Positions 22,301 to 32,639 of a DNA stretch of 64,000 nt are shown here, piece by piece. The DNA lies in contig JAESUZ010001712.1 of NCBI GenBank assembly GCA_017311185.1, positions 310,001-374,000 of the forward strand. Direction: 5' to 3'. Every line of letters begins with the position of its first letter. Positions within the stretch are counted from its first letter, which is position 1. The stretch is from Proteles cristata cristata (Eukaryota > Chordata > Mammalia > Carnivora > Hyaenidae). Below the pieces are notes generated by a model. That model worked only from the letters and a program-made list of their open reading frames with translations, searched no databases and was not told the DNA's origin. Both the position numbers and the translations under genes were made by a program.

Positions 22301-24790
22301 AGGAAGGGAGGGTATCAGGGGGAGGGAAGGAGGGTTGTGTTTTGTCTTAATGTCTGAGAGAGAACAACCTTCTGGGTGTTGCTCTGGAGCGGATGGGTCG
22401 GGTTTCAAACCACGTTTTGTGATATCCCCCTCCTCCCTTCCCTCCTTCTCCCCCACCCCCTGCCGGTGTGCGTGGATCGCGGGTTTATGGAGATTAATGT
22501 TCGGGGGGAGGGGAAAGGAGGAGAGGGGGAAGACGAATAATAATAATCCTAATAACCTGTTGTCGTGGGGGGGGGTTTGTTGCAGATCAGAAGAAGGAGG
22601 AGGAGGAGGAGGCGGCGGCGGCAGCAGCAGCAGCGGCGATGGCTACAGAAGGAGGGAAAACCTCTGAGCCAGAGAATAACAATAAAAAACCCAAAACCTC
22701 AGGCTCCCAGGTAAAAGCAAACATATAAAAAAAAATCATCACGAAACGTAAGGGGAGAGAGGGAGTTATGTCCTTTAATTGCCCAGAACTGAAGAACAGA
22801 ATACAAATGTTCATCCACTCAAAGCATCTTTCTGAGAGTGAGGAAGTTAAATTGTAAATTCGTAAAGATTTCACACGTTTGAGGGATAACGTTGTTTAAA
22901 ATTACATCAGCAACTCAGACTAGTAGACAACGGTGTGTATTTTCCCAAGGGCATTTTGAGTTTATGAGAATATACTTTAGAAAAGTTTCTTAGAAATTTC
23001 CTTTTGTTTGAACTTTATATTACAGTATGTTTCCTTTTTCCTCTATCTTCCTGCTCTTGTTACTATTTCTTTTTGATTTCTGTCACTTCCTGAGTAAGTT
23101 CTGAAATGTAGAGCTGTCAAAATAAATGAATGAATGAATAAATAAATAAACAAATAAACCCTTCCAACTACTGGCCTCCACTAAATCCTCCCACTTTTCC
23201 CCCCCCTCCCTCCTTTATCATCTCATTTTGGGTAGGACTCTCAGCCCTCTCCTCTGGCTTTACTGGCAGCTACTTGCAGCAAAATAGGGACTCCTGGTGA
23301 AAATCAAGGAACTGGACAACAACAAATTATTATAGATCCAAGCCAAGGATTGGTGCAACTTCAAAATCAACCACAACAGCTAGAACTGGTAACAACACAA
23401 CTTGCTGGAAACACTTGGCAGCTTGTTGCCTCCACTCCTCCTGCTTCAAAAGAAAATAACGTTTCTCAACCAGCTTCTAGTTCATCTAGTTCTTCCAGCA
23501 GTAATAACGGGAGTGCGTCTCCTACAAAAACGAAATCAGGTAATTCTTCCACCCCTGGTCAATTTCAAGTTATACAAGTACAAAATCCAAGTGGTAGTGT
23601 ACAGTACCAAGTGATTCCACAACTTCAGACAGTGGAAGGCCAGCAGATTCAAATCAATCCAACTAGTAGTTCATCTCTACAGGATTTGCAGGGTCAAATT
23701 CAGCTCATTTCTGCAGGTAATAATCAAGCTATACTCACAGCTGCTAACAGGACAGCTTCTGGAAATATTCTTGCTCAAAACCTGGCAAATCAGACCGTTC
23801 CAGTCCAAATTAGACCCGGTGTTTCAATACCACTGCAATTACAGACCCTTCCTGGTACTCAGGCTCAAGTTGTAACAACCCTGCCAATTAACATTGGAGG
23901 AGTGACTTTAGCTTTGCCAGTGATAAACAACGTGACTGCTGGAGGAGGAACTGGACAGGTTGGCCAGCCTGCTACTACTACTGATAGTGGGACTTCCAAT
24001 GGGAGTCAGTTAGTTTCCACACCCACCACCACCACTGCTTCTGCCAGTACTATGCCGGAATCTCCCTCCTCCTCCACTACCTGCACAACCACTGCTTCCA
24101 CGTCTCTGACGAGCAGTGACACGTTAGTGAGCTCAGCAGACACGGGCCAGTATGCAAGCACATCAGCCAGTAGTTCCGAACGCACTATTGAAGAATCTCA
24201 AACACCTGCTGCCACTGAGTCTGAAGCGCAGAGCTCCGGTCAGCTTCAGTCTAATGGAATACAGAATACACAGGATCAATCGAATTCTCTTCAGCAGGTG
24301 CAGATTGTAGGCCAGCCTATTTTGCAGCAGATCCAGATCCAACAGCCTCAGCAACAGATCATTCAGGCTATTCCACCGCAGTCATTTCAACTTCAGTCAG
24401 GGCAGACAATTCAGACCATCCAGCAGCAGCCTTTGCAGAATGTTCAACTTCAAGCAGTAAATCCGACTCAGGTGCTTATCAGGGCTCCAACTTTAACACC
24501 TTCAGGGCAAATCAGTTGGCAGACTGTACAGGTTCAGAATATTCAGAGTCTTTCAAATTTGCAAGTTCAGAATGCTGGGTTATCCCAACAATTAACCATC
24601 ACCCCGGTGTCTTCAAGTGGTGGCACAACTCTTGCTCAAATTGCTCCGGTGGCTGTTGCTGGTGCCCCAATAACTTTGAATACTGCCCAGCTTGCATCAG
24701 TGCCTAACCTTCAGACAGTGAGTGTTGCCAACCTGGGTGCTGCAGGTGTTCAAGTGCAAGGAGTTCCAGTTACAATCACTAGTGTTGCAG
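22173..24790 (+). CDS. SP4: SP4 transcription factor, N-terminal part (3 coding exons; gene continues beyond the window)
   Basis: Joined exons 22,173-22,179, 22,586-22,710 and 23,236-24,790 give 1,687 nt: 562 whole codons plus one base. The product matches my knowledge of the nuclear factor SP4, which binds GC/GT boxes and is prominent in neurons. Visible: MSDQKK start, five Glu and nine Ala (residues 7-20), Sp box SPLALLAATCSKIG (49-62), glutamine-rich region A (about 66-250), a nine-Ser run (125-133), a Ser/Thr-rich block (about 287-365), and glutamine-rich region B (about 385-500) ending near SVAG. Human SP4 is about 784 residues with three C2H2 fingers at the C-terminus. Those exons are absent here, so about 220 residues lie downstream. 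All four splice sites inside introns 1 and 2, and the intron 3 donor, follow GT-AG. No frameshift or stop is seen. SP1 and SP3 are paralogs, but the N-terminus and exon 3 text fit SP4. Confidence 0.97.
22180..22585 (+). other. SP4: SP4 intron 1 (406 nt, G-rich)
   Basis: Phase-1 intron with donor GTACGT. The likely branch region is CTAATAAC (about 22,550). The acceptor TTTGTTGCAG is preceded by a G9 run (22,567-22,575) rather than a long pyrimidine tract. It contains (CCCT)n near 22,219-22,238 and a G-quadruplex-type motif at 22,306-22,326. Confidence 0.9.
22586..22710 (+). CDS. SP4: SP4 coding exon 2
   Basis: 125 nt encoding residues 3-44, including the Glu5 (GAG repeats) and Ala9 (GCG/GCA repeats) tracts and an in-frame Met21 in a strong initiation context (GCGATGG). 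Ends CCCAG|GTAAAA, phase 0. Confidence 0.95.
22711..23235 (+). other. SP4: SP4 intron 2 (525 nt)
   Basis: Donor GTAAAAG, acceptor CATTTTGGGTAG. Contains a (GAAT/AAAT)n run at about 23,120-23,159 and a pyrimidine-rich stretch near 23,195-23,215. Confidence 0.93.
23236..24790 (+). CDS. SP4: SP4 coding exon 3 (main transactivation exon)
   Basis: 1,555 nt, phase 0 in and phase 1 out, encoding residues 45-562 and the first base of codon 563. It begins DSQPSPLALL and ends TITSVAG at donor G|GTAAGT. The exon is open from its acceptor. A naive ORF start at the TTG at 23,350 would miss residues 45-82 and wrongly read Leu83 as Met. Confidence 0.97.
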
Positions 24791-24893
24791 GTAAGTTAAC
24801 AACAATCTTTTCTCTTTAAGATCCTTTCGTACAGTTTTTAATAACAGTTACTGCCCTTCTTTGCTGACTCTTAGATTTGACGTAGACCGCTGA

Positions 24894-24899
24894 AATAAA
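24894..24899 (+). terminator. SP4: Candidate intronic polyadenylation signal (AATAAA)
   Basis: Canonical hexamer 75 nt after the in-frame stop (24,817-24,819) reached by reading through the intron 3 donor. GT-rich sequence follows near 24,970-25,000. Use is unproven. See findings. Confidence 0.35.
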
Positions 24900-26009
24900 C
24901 ATAATCACAAGGAATCTAAAATGACAGGAATGTTACCTTCTGTAACTGTAGTCATTGACCCATTCACATTTGTATGTTTTAATGTGAGGTTTTAGAAGTT
25001 AAATTTGTTTTATAAAATCATTTTTCCATTGAGCTTCATTAGAGTCAAAATTGTCTTCTGTAATTTGGAGAAACTTGAGTACACTTGAACTCTTCAGAAA
25101 GAACTCTAATTAAAAAGATGTAAAGATGTTTATATCTTCCTTAAAAGAAAATAGGCTTAAAGTTGAATTAATACACAATTGTAAATCTGTTGAAGTTTTA
25201 ATTCTACTTTGTAAAAGGGCTAACTTTTTTTTCAGTTGGAAGTTATTTCTCATCCTTCAGCATCTTGTTCATGCTTTTGCGTTTTTCTGTACAGTGGATA
25301 TTGATGCAGTTTAGGGATACTATTTTAGGTTATAAATTGATTAATTTTTTATGTCTACTTTTCTGTTAAAACCAACATTTTCTCAGGATTTTGAATTAGT
25401 AATTCACATAAAAAATTTAAATCTTATGGTCATGGTATTTTTAGGTATTTTTTAATGTGAAGTTGTTGAAGGGCAGTTGACAGTGAAAATAGTAAAATGT
25501 CACTAATTTTATTTAATTGTAGTAACGTTATTTTAAGACCTGTTATAGAGCAATATTTGTTACCCATATAAAGAGATTTCAGAAGTTTTGCAAAACTAGT
25601 CTTAATTAAGTATTTAAAATTTTCTGGACTTGTCTTATTTTACCTAGTACTTTTTGTTTTTTAGTAATTAAACACTTTTTACTGATTCTGATTTGGTGCA
25701 AACCTACTTGTGGTTTTTGTAGTGTCAGACACTTTGATAGCGTCAGGTCTCTTTAGTTAAATATTTTTATTTTGATGATAGGAATTAGCACATCATTTTT
25801 TAATGACCTTTTTAGAAATAAGTTTCAGAAAAACTATGCTAAGGTTCTTGTTTTACAGTTAATACCTAAAGTAGATGTATATATTTATGATTGGAAATTG
25901 CCAGGTAGAGCTCTCTTGTCAAAAAGAATAGAGATTTACATATTCTCTTTGGATGCTCATAACCTCTAAACCAGATCTTTCCAGTAGGATTTTCTGTGAT
26001 AAAGAAATG
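24900..26009. other. Repeat-poor start of intron 3
   Basis: AT-rich intronic sequence. No repeat or ORF recognised. Confidence 0.55.
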
Positions 26010-26160
26010 TTGTGTATCCTATCCAGTATGTGAGCCACTAGCCACATGCAGCTATTGAGCATTTAAAATGTGGCTAGTGCAACTGAGGAACTGAATTTTT
26101 AACTTATTTTAATTTAAATAGTTACATGTGATTAGTGACTTCTGTATTGACGGTATAGTA
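26010..26160. repeat. hAT-Charlie-like fragment (MER3/MER33 type phrasing)
   Basis: 'GAGCCACTAGCCACATGCAGC', 'AATGTGGCTAGTGCAACTGAGGAACTGAATTTTTAA' type text, a widespread mammalian DNA-transposon pattern. The same family recurs near 51.8-52.2 kb. Confidence 0.6.
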
Positions 26161-27563
26161 ACCTAATCAAAGTATTTTGAAGTGTGGTGCTTTACCCCCT
26201 AAAACTATGGCAGCACAATTATGTAAGTGTTTCTCTGGGTTACAGTCCATAGCTTGCTGTCTTCCTATTCTTTTCCTAAACATTGATAGTATCTTAAGTA
26301 TTTCAGAGAAATATCTGTTTTTGGTGGATAGAGTGACAGTTTGCATTATCAAAGCAAAAGTTATTTCACTTAAATTTTGATTTGTCTGTTAAACATTGTG
26401 AATTATGATGAAGGGAATTGAATACTTTATAATTTAGGTTAGGAATAATCAATTCTTCTGTACTCTCATTGGTATCAATTTCAACTCAGTTTTCCCTCTT
26501 GTTTATTATGAGGGTGAGTCTTGATACCAAGAGTGATCTTTGACCACCTAACTCAGATTTACTTGAATGTTGTATTATTATGAGTACAGGATCCACTTTC
26601 TGGAACTATAACTTTTGGGGGTGTGGTCAAGGAATTTGCCTTTCAAATTAACTTTCCAGGTCATTCTAAATCTCATTGAAATTTGAGAACCTAGGCTCTA
26701 GTCATTAGTAGTGAACCATAAAGCAAAATATGGAAGCAGATGAGTGTTGGAGCTAGTTCACGTGTGCCGCAAAGAATGGATTTTGATGACAAAGAGAATT
26801 TACAGCTTTTATTTCACAAACGTGTATTGACTAGCCACATGCTGAGGACTCCCAATAGGTATGTTTAGTGTTCGTTTTCTGGACTTTTTTTTTTTTTAAT
26901 TTATCGAGTTTACATGATTTGAATGTCGCTTAAGTGTATAAGGAAATTTAAACTTTACCTGGTTGGAGTTTTTCTCTTGAAATGAAAGGTTTTGAATTTT
27001 GTTGATGTTGAAGAGTTTATGTTCAAATAGATATGCTCATTCATTTTAAGAAGAGAACCGTGTTACAAAGACCAGAAATGTACCAATTTCTGCAAGTCAG
27101 TGCAATTAATCTGGGCCTGGTTGCTCATGGATTTTTATTTTATCTTTTTTTTTTTTTTTTACTATCGTAGGTGCTTGACAAATGTTTGTTGAATTAAGGG
27201 GTAGAAGGTGTTGGAGAAGATAGCAATTTGGAATTGGAACCAAGGCTGGGAGTGGTTTTAATGAAACTGATGAAATGGCTTTATTTTCATTAATGTTTTT
27301 TGACTTTGCGTTTTTGGGACATCAAGAGTGGGACACCAGGTGCTTTACTATCTCTAGAAGAGGGAGGATGAGCAAAAACTGCCCATATATCCCTTTTATA
27401 AATGAACCTTGTAAGTTCTGACCCTTTATTTCGTGTTCCCATTCACTTTTTGTTATTTTTTTTTATTGTTTCATATATCTATTTTTTCCCCCAAATGATG
27501 TTATTTTTTATAATTCATGGGAAAAATTTTTGCTGTAAATATTCATGACAACTATTATCAGGC
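26161..27563. other. Unassigned intron 3 sequence
   Basis: AT-rich with T runs near 26,886 and 27,147. No gene or named repeat. Confidence 0.5.
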
Positions 27564-27577
27564 TTGGAAAAATTCTT

Positions 27578-27802
27578 TAAAAAATTTTTTAAATGTTTTA
27601 TTTATTTATTTAATTTATTTTTGAGAGAGAGAGAGTGTGAGCAGGGGAAGGGCAGAGAGAGATGGAGACACAGAATCTGAAGCAGGCTTCAGGCCCTGAG
27701 CTGTCAGCACAGAGCCCCCCTTGAAGCCTGAACTCATGAACCATGAGGTAATTACCTGAGCTGAAGTTGGATACTTAGCTGATTGAGCCATCCAGGCGTC
27801 CC
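27578..27802 (-). mobile_element. SINEC copy
   Basis: TSDs TTGGAAAAATTCTT (27564-27577) and TTGAAAAAATTCTT (27803-27816). Reverse SINE ending GAGCCATCCAGGCGTCCC. Confidence 0.9.
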
Positions 27803-27816
27803 TTGAAAAAATTCTT

Positions 27817-28840
27817 AATAGTTGACTTTGACAAAATGCAATGACTAGGTCAATAACTGAAGGCTAAAAGTTCTCCACCATCCATCCTCATGTCATTCTT
27901 AGAGATATGGGAAGGTTCTGGATGATATGGGAAGGTTCTGGTTGATATGGGAAGGAAAAAGAATTGTATGAAGTAGATCAAATGAAACCAGTTCTTGAGA
28001 CTAGGGAGCTTCATACTTGATTTTATGAAAAGAGAATGTTACAACGTAAGGGAATCTCTTTCCTTGGTATTGAATTTGGCATAATGTGTTTCTGTGGTTT
28101 GGTCTCCTCTCAGAATCTTGACTTCCAGGCTGAGTATCTAACATTTAATTAGTTAAAGTCGTAGAAGGAACTAAGTACATGTTGCCCTTACTTACTGTTT
28201 GTTTCCTTGTTGGATTATTAGTTGGACTTTGACTGAAGGAAAAGCAGAAATCCCTTTTTAAGAGCAAAGGTAACTAATCATTCTTCTGGTTTAAGAACAT
28301 CCTTTGTTTTAACTAAGTGAGGAAAGTAAGATTTTTGTTCTAAGAACTACCCGTTCACACAGTGTGTTCAAGTAGCCAAAGAGCCCTAAGTAAAATGAAC
28401 GTCTCCAGTAACGTATCTTTAGGAGTGACATCTTGTTAAAGAATTTAGAACATGTAGGGACCATTGATAGCTAAATCTGTAATTACCTTGCATTGGCTAG
28501 TGATTTTATTTGGTTTTGGCCTTAATTGTTATATACTGTAAAAAATCATGTTTTGCTTAATGGATAGATATTTCTTTGTCAATTTCAGTGATAATTAACA
28601 TTTTTAGGTTAATTCTTACACAAAGGAAGTTCAAACTTGAAGATAAGATGTTGCTGGCCCTTTAAGAACTTGACGCTAACCTTTCTGTATTTTGGGGGGG
28701 ATTTAAAGTATGGAACCTGAGGATGTAGCAGAATCATTAATGGGAAGGCCAGTTCTTCATAATTAGGGAGAATGGGGGCCACAGAAAAGAACTGACATAT
28801 ATATTTAATTTAAAAACTTCATCTTGTACAATCAATTTAT
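27817..28840. other. Unassigned intron 3 sequence with a short minisatellite
   Basis: A 20-bp unit GATATGGGAAGGTTCTGGWT is repeated 2.6 times at 27,904-27,955. The rest is unrecognised. Confidence 0.6.
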
Positions 28841-28854
28841 TACGCAAACTTTTT

Positions 28855-29050
28855 TAAATGTTTATTTTCAGAGAGAGAAAATGCAGAGCGAGGGAGAGAG
28901 TTGGCAGAGAGAGATGAGGGAGAATTCTAAGCAGGATCAGCACTTGTCAGTGCCTAGGCCAATGCAGGGCTCCATCCCATAACTCTGAGATCCTGACCTG
29001 AGCCAAAATCAAGAGTCAGATGTTTAAGCCACTGAGTCACTCAGGTACCC
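28855..29050 (-). mobile_element. SINEC copy, diverged
   Basis: The 'CAAACTTTTTT' flanks (28,844-28,854 and about 29,054-29,064) form the TSD. Ends CTGAGTCACTCAGGTACCC. Confidence 0.85.
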
Positions 29051-29064
29051 ACACCAAACTTTTT

Positions 29065-30613
29065 TATAGAGTTACTTAGTGAAGAAATTGATTTTAATGC
29101 TCATATTTCTTTTGCTATTCTACTAATTTGGATTTTCTTAGAAAGCATCCTAACGTATACATGTGTTATACTCATATACAGATTTATATACATATATACA
29201 TATTTGTGTGTAGAGCTATACATATGCCTACTGTGTTAATTTTTTTTAAGAAAATCAAGTTTGCTCTTGCAGTTTTATTTCTCTAAAATCTTCTATACTG
29301 TTTGTTACATATGGAATTCATTATGAAGAATTTGCATCTTGTACACTGTACAAGTGATTTAGGTTCTGATTTACCAAGTTGGTTTTACCCATTAGATAAT
29401 GTACAGCATGACCTTTAAGATTTGTCGATGATGACATAACAATATCGTTGCCAATTTTTTGTTCTTCATGGAAGATGAAAAGGTATCCAGTGTAGAGCCA
29501 CATTAATTTTTCAAAGGGCGTCTTGTAGAGGCATTTCAGAATAGAGAGGGGTGCAAGGGAAAATAGAGTTTTAATTATCTTTGAATCTGAATCAGGAAAC
29601 ATATAATAATACTTAAGGAATATTGGAGCAGGCATAAAAGCAAGCTGAAAAGCAGAAAAAGCAGGCTTGATTAAGAAGGAAGATAGGGGAAAAGTGCTAT
29701 ACATAGATTTCATAGAAATAACAGGTTTACAAGATGATAGAATTTTAGTTTAAAAGGATCTTTGAGGTTATTGCTCACTAGTTGTAGCCGTTGGGTATAG
29801 CTGCTAAAGTCTATTTATAAAAGGATTTTGTATTTTTCTTTTATAAGTGAAAGCAGAAATAACAGGTTAAAAGTTTTAAAGTCCTACATTAAGTGCTGGG
29901 GATGGCGTAGTAAGGATTGACAATAAAAGGGGGAAACTGGCTTGATATGAAACCATATGTGGGCTTTTCTGTACTCTCTTAATTTAGTTTTGATGGGATA
30001 TTCATAATGCCTGTCAGCTTGCTACCTAATGAGTCAGTAGATTGTGGTAAAGGGAAACCTGTTGAACCACAAATTGCTTATGTATGTGTGTGTTGAGATA
30101 AGACTTAATGAAACCATAGTGAAGGTAACTTGAAGATAATTGAGCATCTCTCCCCCACCCTCATTCCTTAGTGGTATTTTAGAAAGGAAGAAATTGAAGC
30201 CCAGAAAAGTTTAATGACTTTCTTGTACTTTTGGGAAAAGTGAGGACTCCAATCTTGACTGTTGCTCTAGTCCTCTTTCTACTGTATTGCTGGCATTGTT
30301 ATTCAAATCTTTCACTAGTAAATGAGTAAATATAGTTGAAGTTTAGGGACCAGAGAGGGAGAGTATCTAGCTTGACTTTGTGTTCTCCCCATAGATTGTG
30401 TCTGTTGCCGCTGGATATTCAGCGTTAGTATATTGAATAGAGTGTTGGTAAAAAACACAATTCTGTAGGTCTCCTTGTTAATGAGCTTAATGTTGGAATC
30501 TTAGTAGCATTGTTTTGTACTTTCTTGAAAGAGCAAAGTCAGAACTAAAGAGATTAGTAAATTGTATATGTAGGTTAAGCAAATTCTCAGGCTGTCAAGA
30601 TACAGTATCCATT
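29065..30613. other. Unassigned intron 3 sequence
   Basis: Contains a 130-codon open frame on the minus strand (29,321-29,713) without recognisable homology; probably chance in AT-rich DNA. No recent repeat seen. Confidence 0.5.
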
Positions 30614-30829
30614 AAAAAAATTTTTTTTTAGCGTATTTATTTATTTTGAGAGAGAGAGGGAGAGCACAAGCAAGGGAGGGGCAGAGAGAAGGAGAGACAG
30701 AATCCCAGGCAAACTCCACACCATCAGCACAGAGCCTAATGCAGGGGCTTGAACTCATAAACCCAAGATCATGACCTGAGCTGAGATCAAGAGTTGGATG
30801 CTTAACTGACTGAGCCACCCAGGTGCCTC
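30614..30829 (-). mobile_element. SINEC copy followed by a T-run
   Basis: Reverse SINE ending CTGAGCCACCCAGGTGCC. A run of more than 20 T (30,832-30,854) follows directly. Confidence 0.88.
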
Positions 30830-30894
30830 CATTTTTTTTTTTTTTTTTTTTTTTAGTATGAGACTTGTGGAGAATGAAAACAAACATATTGTTT

Positions 30895-31330
30895 ACCTTA
30901 GAGCTTGCTAGGTGCTAGGTTAGGTTAGGGTTAGGATTTTGTATTCCAATAAAATCCTCAGTATCTTTTAAGGTGGTCTTATTGGGCCCATGTTACAGAT
31001 AGCCTATGAGCTTTAAGAAGATTTGCCCTCTAAGGGAACCTGGATGACTCAGTAGGTTAAGTGTCCACCTTTGGTTTAGGTCATGATCTTGCCCTTCTGG
31101 GTTCCCGCCCGCCTCAGGCTCTGTGCTGACAACTTAGAGCCTGGAGACTGCTTCAGATTCTGGGTCTCCCTCTCTGCCCCTTCCCCACTGACACTTTGTC
31201 TGTCTGTCTGTCTCACTCACTCACTCTGTCAGAAATAAACATTAAAAATTTTTTTAAAAGAAAAAATTTGCCCTAGTGGTAGAGCCATGATTTAAAATCA
31301 TCTCTGATGCCAAGGCCTTTGTTTAGGAGA
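30895..31330 (-). repeat. Diverged MIR split by a SINEC
   Basis: 'TGCTAGGTGCTAGG' and 'CCCATGTTACAGATAG' left of the SINE and 'TGGTAGAGCCATGATTTAAA' right of it fit reverse MIR. It includes a short telomere-like GGTTAGGTTAGGGTTAGG at 30,918-30,935. Confidence 0.5.
31030..31265 (+). mobile_element. Older SINEC copy
   Basis: TSD ATTTGCCCT at 31021-31029 and 31266-31274. Sense SINE with (TCTG)n and (CACT)n runs before the tail. Confidence 0.88.
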
Positions 31331-31630
31331 CATAATATAAAAGGATGAGTTCAGAGGTAAAGTCTATTTTTTACTCTTTTGTGCCTGTATGTAAATTTAA
31401 GACCTATAGAGGGTAAGTGTTTTTGAAAATTGAAATGCTGACTCTGCAGTTAAAATTTCTTCTAGCTCTAACATTCTGTAGCATGGACAATTATGACCAA
31501 AAGTACTAAAAGAAATGGTAAATAGAAACTAGTTTGGCTGCATGGAGACCATGCTGTTAAACTCAGAATTTAAAATAGTATCTGTGGAAGGTAGAAGGAA
31601 GGACATAGGATTAAGAATGAAAACAAAGAG

Positions 31631-31844
31631 GGGTGCTTGGGTGGCTCAGTTGGTTAAGTGTCTGACTTCGGCTCAGGTCATGATCTAGCTTGTTCGTGGG
31701 TTTGAGCCCTGCATCGGGCTCTGTGCTGACAGTTCAGAACCTGGAGCCTGCCTCGGATTCTGTGTCTCCCTCTCTCTGCTCCTCCCCTGCTTACGCTCTG
31801 CCTGTTTCTCTCTATCAAAAATATATAAATAAACATTAAGAAAA
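31631..31844 (+). mobile_element. SINEC_Fc copy with 18-bp TSD
   Basis: TSDs AAGAATGAAAACAAAGAG (31613-31630) and AAGAATGAAATCAAAGAG (31845-31862) differ at one base. Confidence 0.93.
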
Positions 31845-32639
31845 AAGAATGAAATCAAAGAGCAGTTTGACATTTTAAGAGTAATGTCAGGAAAGCAGAA
31901 ATTCATAATAAAGTAGGCTTTTAAGACAATTTTAAACAACTTGTAAGGCTTCAGATCACAGCAAAAGACACATTGCCTAAACGAAATGGTGTAATATGGA
32001 GAAACACAGAGCTGCTGGACTGTGCTTCTGTTAACCAACAAGGAAAATGCAGTTCCACCTAAAATGACTGGACCTGTATTCATTGATATTATTTGTGCAA
32101 TGTAAGTGAGTAGATAAGAGACATTTATTTGCTTTTTGGAAGTCAGAATGGTCCAGATAAATGCCATCCTAGGGTCAGAAGGAACTTTCAAATACAGTTT
32201 CAGGCTAGTATCAATAACTTAAAAATTATGCGCATGGAAAAATTGAGCATGAATAAGCACCTTACCTTTTGAAAACATCCTATACTGCAAACAGATGAGT
32301 TTGTTAACGTCTTTAACAAAGTCCCTGAGTGAATTATTCAGTAGTTGGCTGGTGAGCATTTGAAAAAGAATTCAGGGATAATTGGGAACTCATATGGCTT
32401 CACTAAGAAACTAGCTTTATGTATTCTTTCTCTAAGGTTTTCAGAGGAGTATAGAAACGAAATAATGCTGCCACAACATATTTTGATTTCTGCATTGATA
32501 GTCATGATGTGTTTAAAGACTCATACCTGGTTTCTCAATTATATGAGAGATGATTGTCTACACCAGTGGAAGTCCTTGGTATTATGGCATAGGGTTCTGT
32601 CCTTGATACAATCCTGTTAAGTATTTTTTTTTCAAATAC

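Larger units (their letters stand above)
22166..22667 (+). other. SP4: Overlapping upstream ORF in the spliced SP4 mRNA
   Basis: An ATG at 22,166 lies 7 nt before the SP4 start, in another frame. After splicing of intron 1 it reads through exon 2 as a 31-codon Gly/Ser-rich peptide and stops at TGA 22,665-22,667. Its initiation context is weak (T at -3, C at +4), while the SP4 ATG has G at -3, so leaky scanning would be expected. Translation is inferred, not shown. Confidence 0.6.

Noticed and set aside
23350..24819. Single-exon 489-residue protein starting at 23,350
   Set aside because: The apparent start is a TTG (Leu83 of SP4) and the last eight codons are intron 3. The true coding unit is the spliced SP4 exon 3 with a donor at 24,791.
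29321..29713. 130-codon minus-strand ORF in intron 3
   Set aside because: No recognisable domain, no promoter or splice context, AT-rich composition as in the neighbours; consistent with chance. A protein search would settle it.
30914..30935. Telomere-like GGTTAGGTTAGGGTTAGG
   Set aside because: Only three to four imperfect units inside a diverged MIR; too short for an interstitial telomere site.
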